Origin: Brucellaceae bacterium
Lineage (GTDB): Bacteria > Pseudomonadota > Alphaproteobacteria > Rhizobiales > Rhizobiaceae
Length of the DNA stretch: 64,000 nucleotides
Reading direction: 5' to 3'
NCBI GenBank assembly: GCA_020637755.1
Contig: JACKJW010000013.1
Span: 1 to 64,000 of the forward strand
A program made the translations under genes and the position numbers. Positions within the stretch are counted from its first letter, which is position 1. Every line of letters starts with the position of its first letter. Under the pieces are notes generated by a model. The model was not told where the DNA came from. It was given only the letters and a program-made list of their open reading frames with translations, and made no database searches. Positions 62,061 to 64,000 of this stretch are shown one piece after another.

Positions 62061-63551
62061 ATGGCGGAAGCGGCGCGCAAACTCGAAGTCAGGGATAACC
62101 CGCTTTACCGCGAGGCGCCCAACAACATCGAGGCGGAGCAGGCGCTGCTGGGCGCCATGCTCGTCAACAATGATGCCTTCTACCGCGTCTCGGACTTTTT
62201 GAAGCCCGCGCATTTCCACGAAGGCCTGCACCGCAAGATCTTCGAGACGGCGGGTGAACTCATCCGCATGGGCAAGTCCGCCAACCCGGTGACGCTGAAG
62301 ACCTTCCTCCCGGCCGACGAAAAGGTCGGCGACATGACCATCGCACAATATCTGGCGCGCTTGGCGGCGGAGGCCGTGACGATCATCAATGCCGAGGATT
62401 ACGGCCGGGCCATCTACGATCTCGCCACGCGCCGCGCACTGATCGGCATCGGCAACGACATGGTCAACATCGCCTTCGATGCGCCGGTGGACATGGCCCC
62501 GCAGGAGCAGATCGAGGATGCCGAGCGCCGCCTGTTCGAGCTGGCCGAGACGGGCCGCTACGATGGCGGTTTCCAGAGCTTTACCGACGCGGTGAGCCTG
62601 GCCATCGACATGGCGGGCGCGGCCTACCAGCGCGACGGCCACCTGTCCGGCATTTCGACCGGCCTGCGCGACGTGGACAAACGGCTGGGCGGATTGCAGC
62701 CCTCCGACCTGGTGATCCTTGCCGGGCGCCCCGCCATGGGCAAGACGTCGCTGGCCACCAACATCGCCTTCAACATTGCCTCGGCCTACGAGCCGGCCGA
62801 ACAGGCGGACGGCTCGGTCAAGGCCAACAAGGGCGGCGTTGTCGGCTTCTTCTCGCTCGAAATGTCGTCCGAACAGCTCGCAACCCGCATCATTTCCGAG
62901 CAGACGGAAATCTCCTCGTCAAAAATCCGGCGTGGCGAGATCACCGAAACCGACTTTGAAAAGCTGGTCGGCTGTTCGCAGATGATGCAGCGCGTGCCGC
63001 TCTACATCGACCAGACGGGCGGCATCTCGATTGCGCAGCTTGCGGCGCGCGCGCGGCGCCTGAAGCGCCAGCGCGGGCTCGACGTGATCGTGATCGACTA
63101 CGTTCAGCTGATGCAGGGGTCGTCGGCAAAATCCTCGCAGAACCGTGTGCAGGAAATCACCGAGATCACCACCGGGCTGAAGGCGCTGGCCAAGGAACTC
63201 AACGTTCCGATCATCGCACTGTCGCAGCTCTCGCGTCAGGTGGAAAGCCGCGACGACAAACGCCCGCAGCTTTCTGACCTGCGTGAATCCGGCTCCATCG
63301 AGCAGGACGCCGACGTGGTGCTGTTTGTCTACCGCGACGAGTACTATCTCCAGAACCGCGAACCGGAGGCAGGCACCGCCGAGCACCAGGCCTGGCAGGA
63401 AAAGATGGACAAGGTGCGCGGCAAGGCCGAACTCATCATCGCCAAGCAGCGCCACGGCCCGACGGGAACGGTGGACCTCGCCTTCGAAGGCCAGTTCACG
63501 CGCTTCTCCGACCTCGCTGAGGAAGACCATCTGCCGGAACGGTTTGAATAG
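62061..63551 (+). CDS. dnaB: Replicative DNA helicase
   Basis: Hexameric 5'-3' helicase (496 residues). N-terminal helical domain (NNIEAEQALLGAMLVNNDAF), linker, and RecA-like domain with Walker A GRPAMGKTSLA, GFFSLEMSSEQLATR, Walker B DVIVIDYVQLM, and LSRQVESRDDKRPQLSDLRESG. No intein interrupts the motifs. A 40-residue insert-like charged loop (EPAEQADGSVKANKG) follows the Walker A region. alr begins directly after its stop. Confidence 0.98.
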   Translation: MAEAARKLEVRDNPLYREAPNNIEAEQALLGAMLVNNDAFYRVSDFLKPAHFHEGLHRKIFETAGELIRMGKSANPVTLKTFLPADEKVGDMTIAQYLARLAAEAVTIINAEDYGRAIYDLATRRALIGIGNDMVNIAFDAPVDMAPQEQIEDAERRLFELAETGRYDGGFQSFTDAVSLAIDMAGAAYQRDGHLSGISTGLRDVDKRLGGLQPSDLVILAGRPAMGKTSLATNIAFNIASAYEPAEQADGSVKANKGGVVGFFSLEMSSEQLATRIISEQTEISSSKIRRGEITETDFEKLVGCSQMMQRVPLYIDQTGGISIAQLAARARRLKRQRGLDVIVIDYVQLMQGSSAKSSQNRVQEITEITTGLKALAKELNVPIIALSQLSRQVESRDDKRPQLSDLRESGSIEQDADVVLFVYRDEYYLQNREPEAGTAEHQAWQEKMDKVRGKAELIIAKQRHGPTGTVDLAFEGQFTRFSDLAEEDHLPERFE

Positions 63552-64000
63552 GTGATTTCCGTCGATCCACGCATTGCCACAGGCCGGCTGACCATCGACC
63601 TCGATGCCCTCGTGGCGAATTGGCGGTTCATGGCGGAGAAATCCGGCAAGGCCAGAACCGCCGCAGTGGTCAAGGCTGACGCCTATGGCACCGGGCTGGA
63701 AACATCGGCTACCGCGCTGGCCGGGGCCGGATGCGGCACGTTTTTCGTCGCCGTGCCCGACGAAGCCATCCGGTTGAAGGCCGCCCTGCCCGGCGTGACG
63801 GTCTATGTCCTGTCGGGCGTGTTCAATTCCGACAGCGCAGCCGCTGTGGCGCAGTGCGGCGCGCGCCCGGTCCTCAATTCGCTGGCGCAGATCGAAATCT
63901 GGGGGCGCCATTGCCGCGCAGTGCTGAAAAACCTGCCCTGCGCAATCCATGCCGATACGGGCATGAACCGGCTTGGCCTCACCGCGCAAGAAGCGCTGGT
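63552..64000 (+). CDS. alr: Alanine racemase, N-terminal part (cut by window edge)
   Basis: PLP enzyme giving D-alanine for peptidoglycan; about 149 residues are visible and the 3' end is outside the window. The PLP lysine is Lys41 in AAVVKADAYGTG, and HADTGMNRLGL matches the barrel motif. The start is a GTG immediately after the dnaB TAG, so translation is probably coupled to dnaB. Confidence 0.95.
   Translation, partial: MISVDPRIATGRLTIDLDALVANWRFMAEKSGKARTAAVVKADAYGTGLETSATALAGAGCGTFFVAVPDEAIRLKAALPGVTVYVLSGVFNSDSAAAVAQCGARPVLNSLAQIEIWGRHCRAVLKNLPCAIHADTGMNRLGLTAQEAL

Noticed and set aside
62061..63551. Intein in dnaB
   Set aside because: DnaB often carries inteins, but length (496 residues) and motifs are continuous here.

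Overview
The window reads as one contiguous piece of a chromosome from an alphaproteobacterium, most likely of the order Hyphomicrobiales (the rhizobia and their relatives). The evidence is high GC with strong codon bias, a 14-gene style complex I operon whose NuoE carries a rhizobial type C-terminal extension, an NDUFS4-like gene beside it, HdaA, Omp25-type porins, an NdvA-like exporter, and the gene orders lptF-lptG-lptD-surA-pdxA-rsmA and rpsF-rpsR-DUF2232-rplI-dnaB-alr. No insertion sequence, prophage, CRISPR array, rRNA or plasmid function was found. This is mostly core genome.

Region by region. 1-11917 (minus strand): NADH:quinone oxidoreductase operon nuoA to nuoL (nuoL cut by the window edge). 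An unusual extra gene sits between nuoF and nuoG; its last 86 residues repeat the C-terminal domain of NuoE. 12340-12894: tRNA-Arg(TCT), an NDUFS4-like complex I accessory gene and tRNA-Pro(TGG). 12998-17294: hdaA, an AI-2E family permease and a CDP-alcohol phosphatidyltransferase on the minus strand, divergent from purM-purN. 17518-19758: a porin-like beta-barrel protein, a SRPBCC protein and a SpoU-type RNA methyltransferase. 20093-24936: an ABC importer (binding protein, ATPase, permease) facing a molybdopterin oxidoreductase. 25031-28530: rlmJ, a secreted cysteine-containing protein coupled to a T2-type ribonuclease, a glutathione transferase and an Omp25-like porin.

28818-34556: calcium/sodium antiporter-type exchanger, pteridine-reductase-like SDR, uvrC, pgsA, moaD-moaE, and ndk facing them. 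34663-44200: glutathione transferase, DinB protein, NdvA-like ABC exporter, ABC-F ATPase, Tas-like aldo/keto reductase, a membrane protein, a methyltransferase, holC and pepA. 44452-52098: lipopolysaccharide transport genes lptF, lptG and lptD, then a SurA-like chaperone, pdxA and rsmA, tightly coupled. 52140-58600 (minus): gmk, yicC-type ribonuclease gene, mltG, fabF, acpP, fabG and fabD. 58815-64000 (plus): small membrane protein, rpsF-rpsR, DUF2232 protein, rplI, dnaB and the start of alr.

Functionally the window links respiration (complex I), envelope biogenesis (LPS export, fatty acid synthesis, phosphatidylglycerol synthesis, murein chain termination, D-alanine supply), nucleotide synthesis (purM, purN, ndk, gmk), molybdopterin synthesis with a molybdoenzyme, and DNA replication or repair (hdaA, holC, dnaB, uvrC). 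The observations most worth following are the duplicated domain in the complex I operon, the collagen-like tail of ribosomal protein S6, the RNase T2 partner pair, and several promoter-proximal palindromes (acpP, dnaB, the porin at 17.5 kb).
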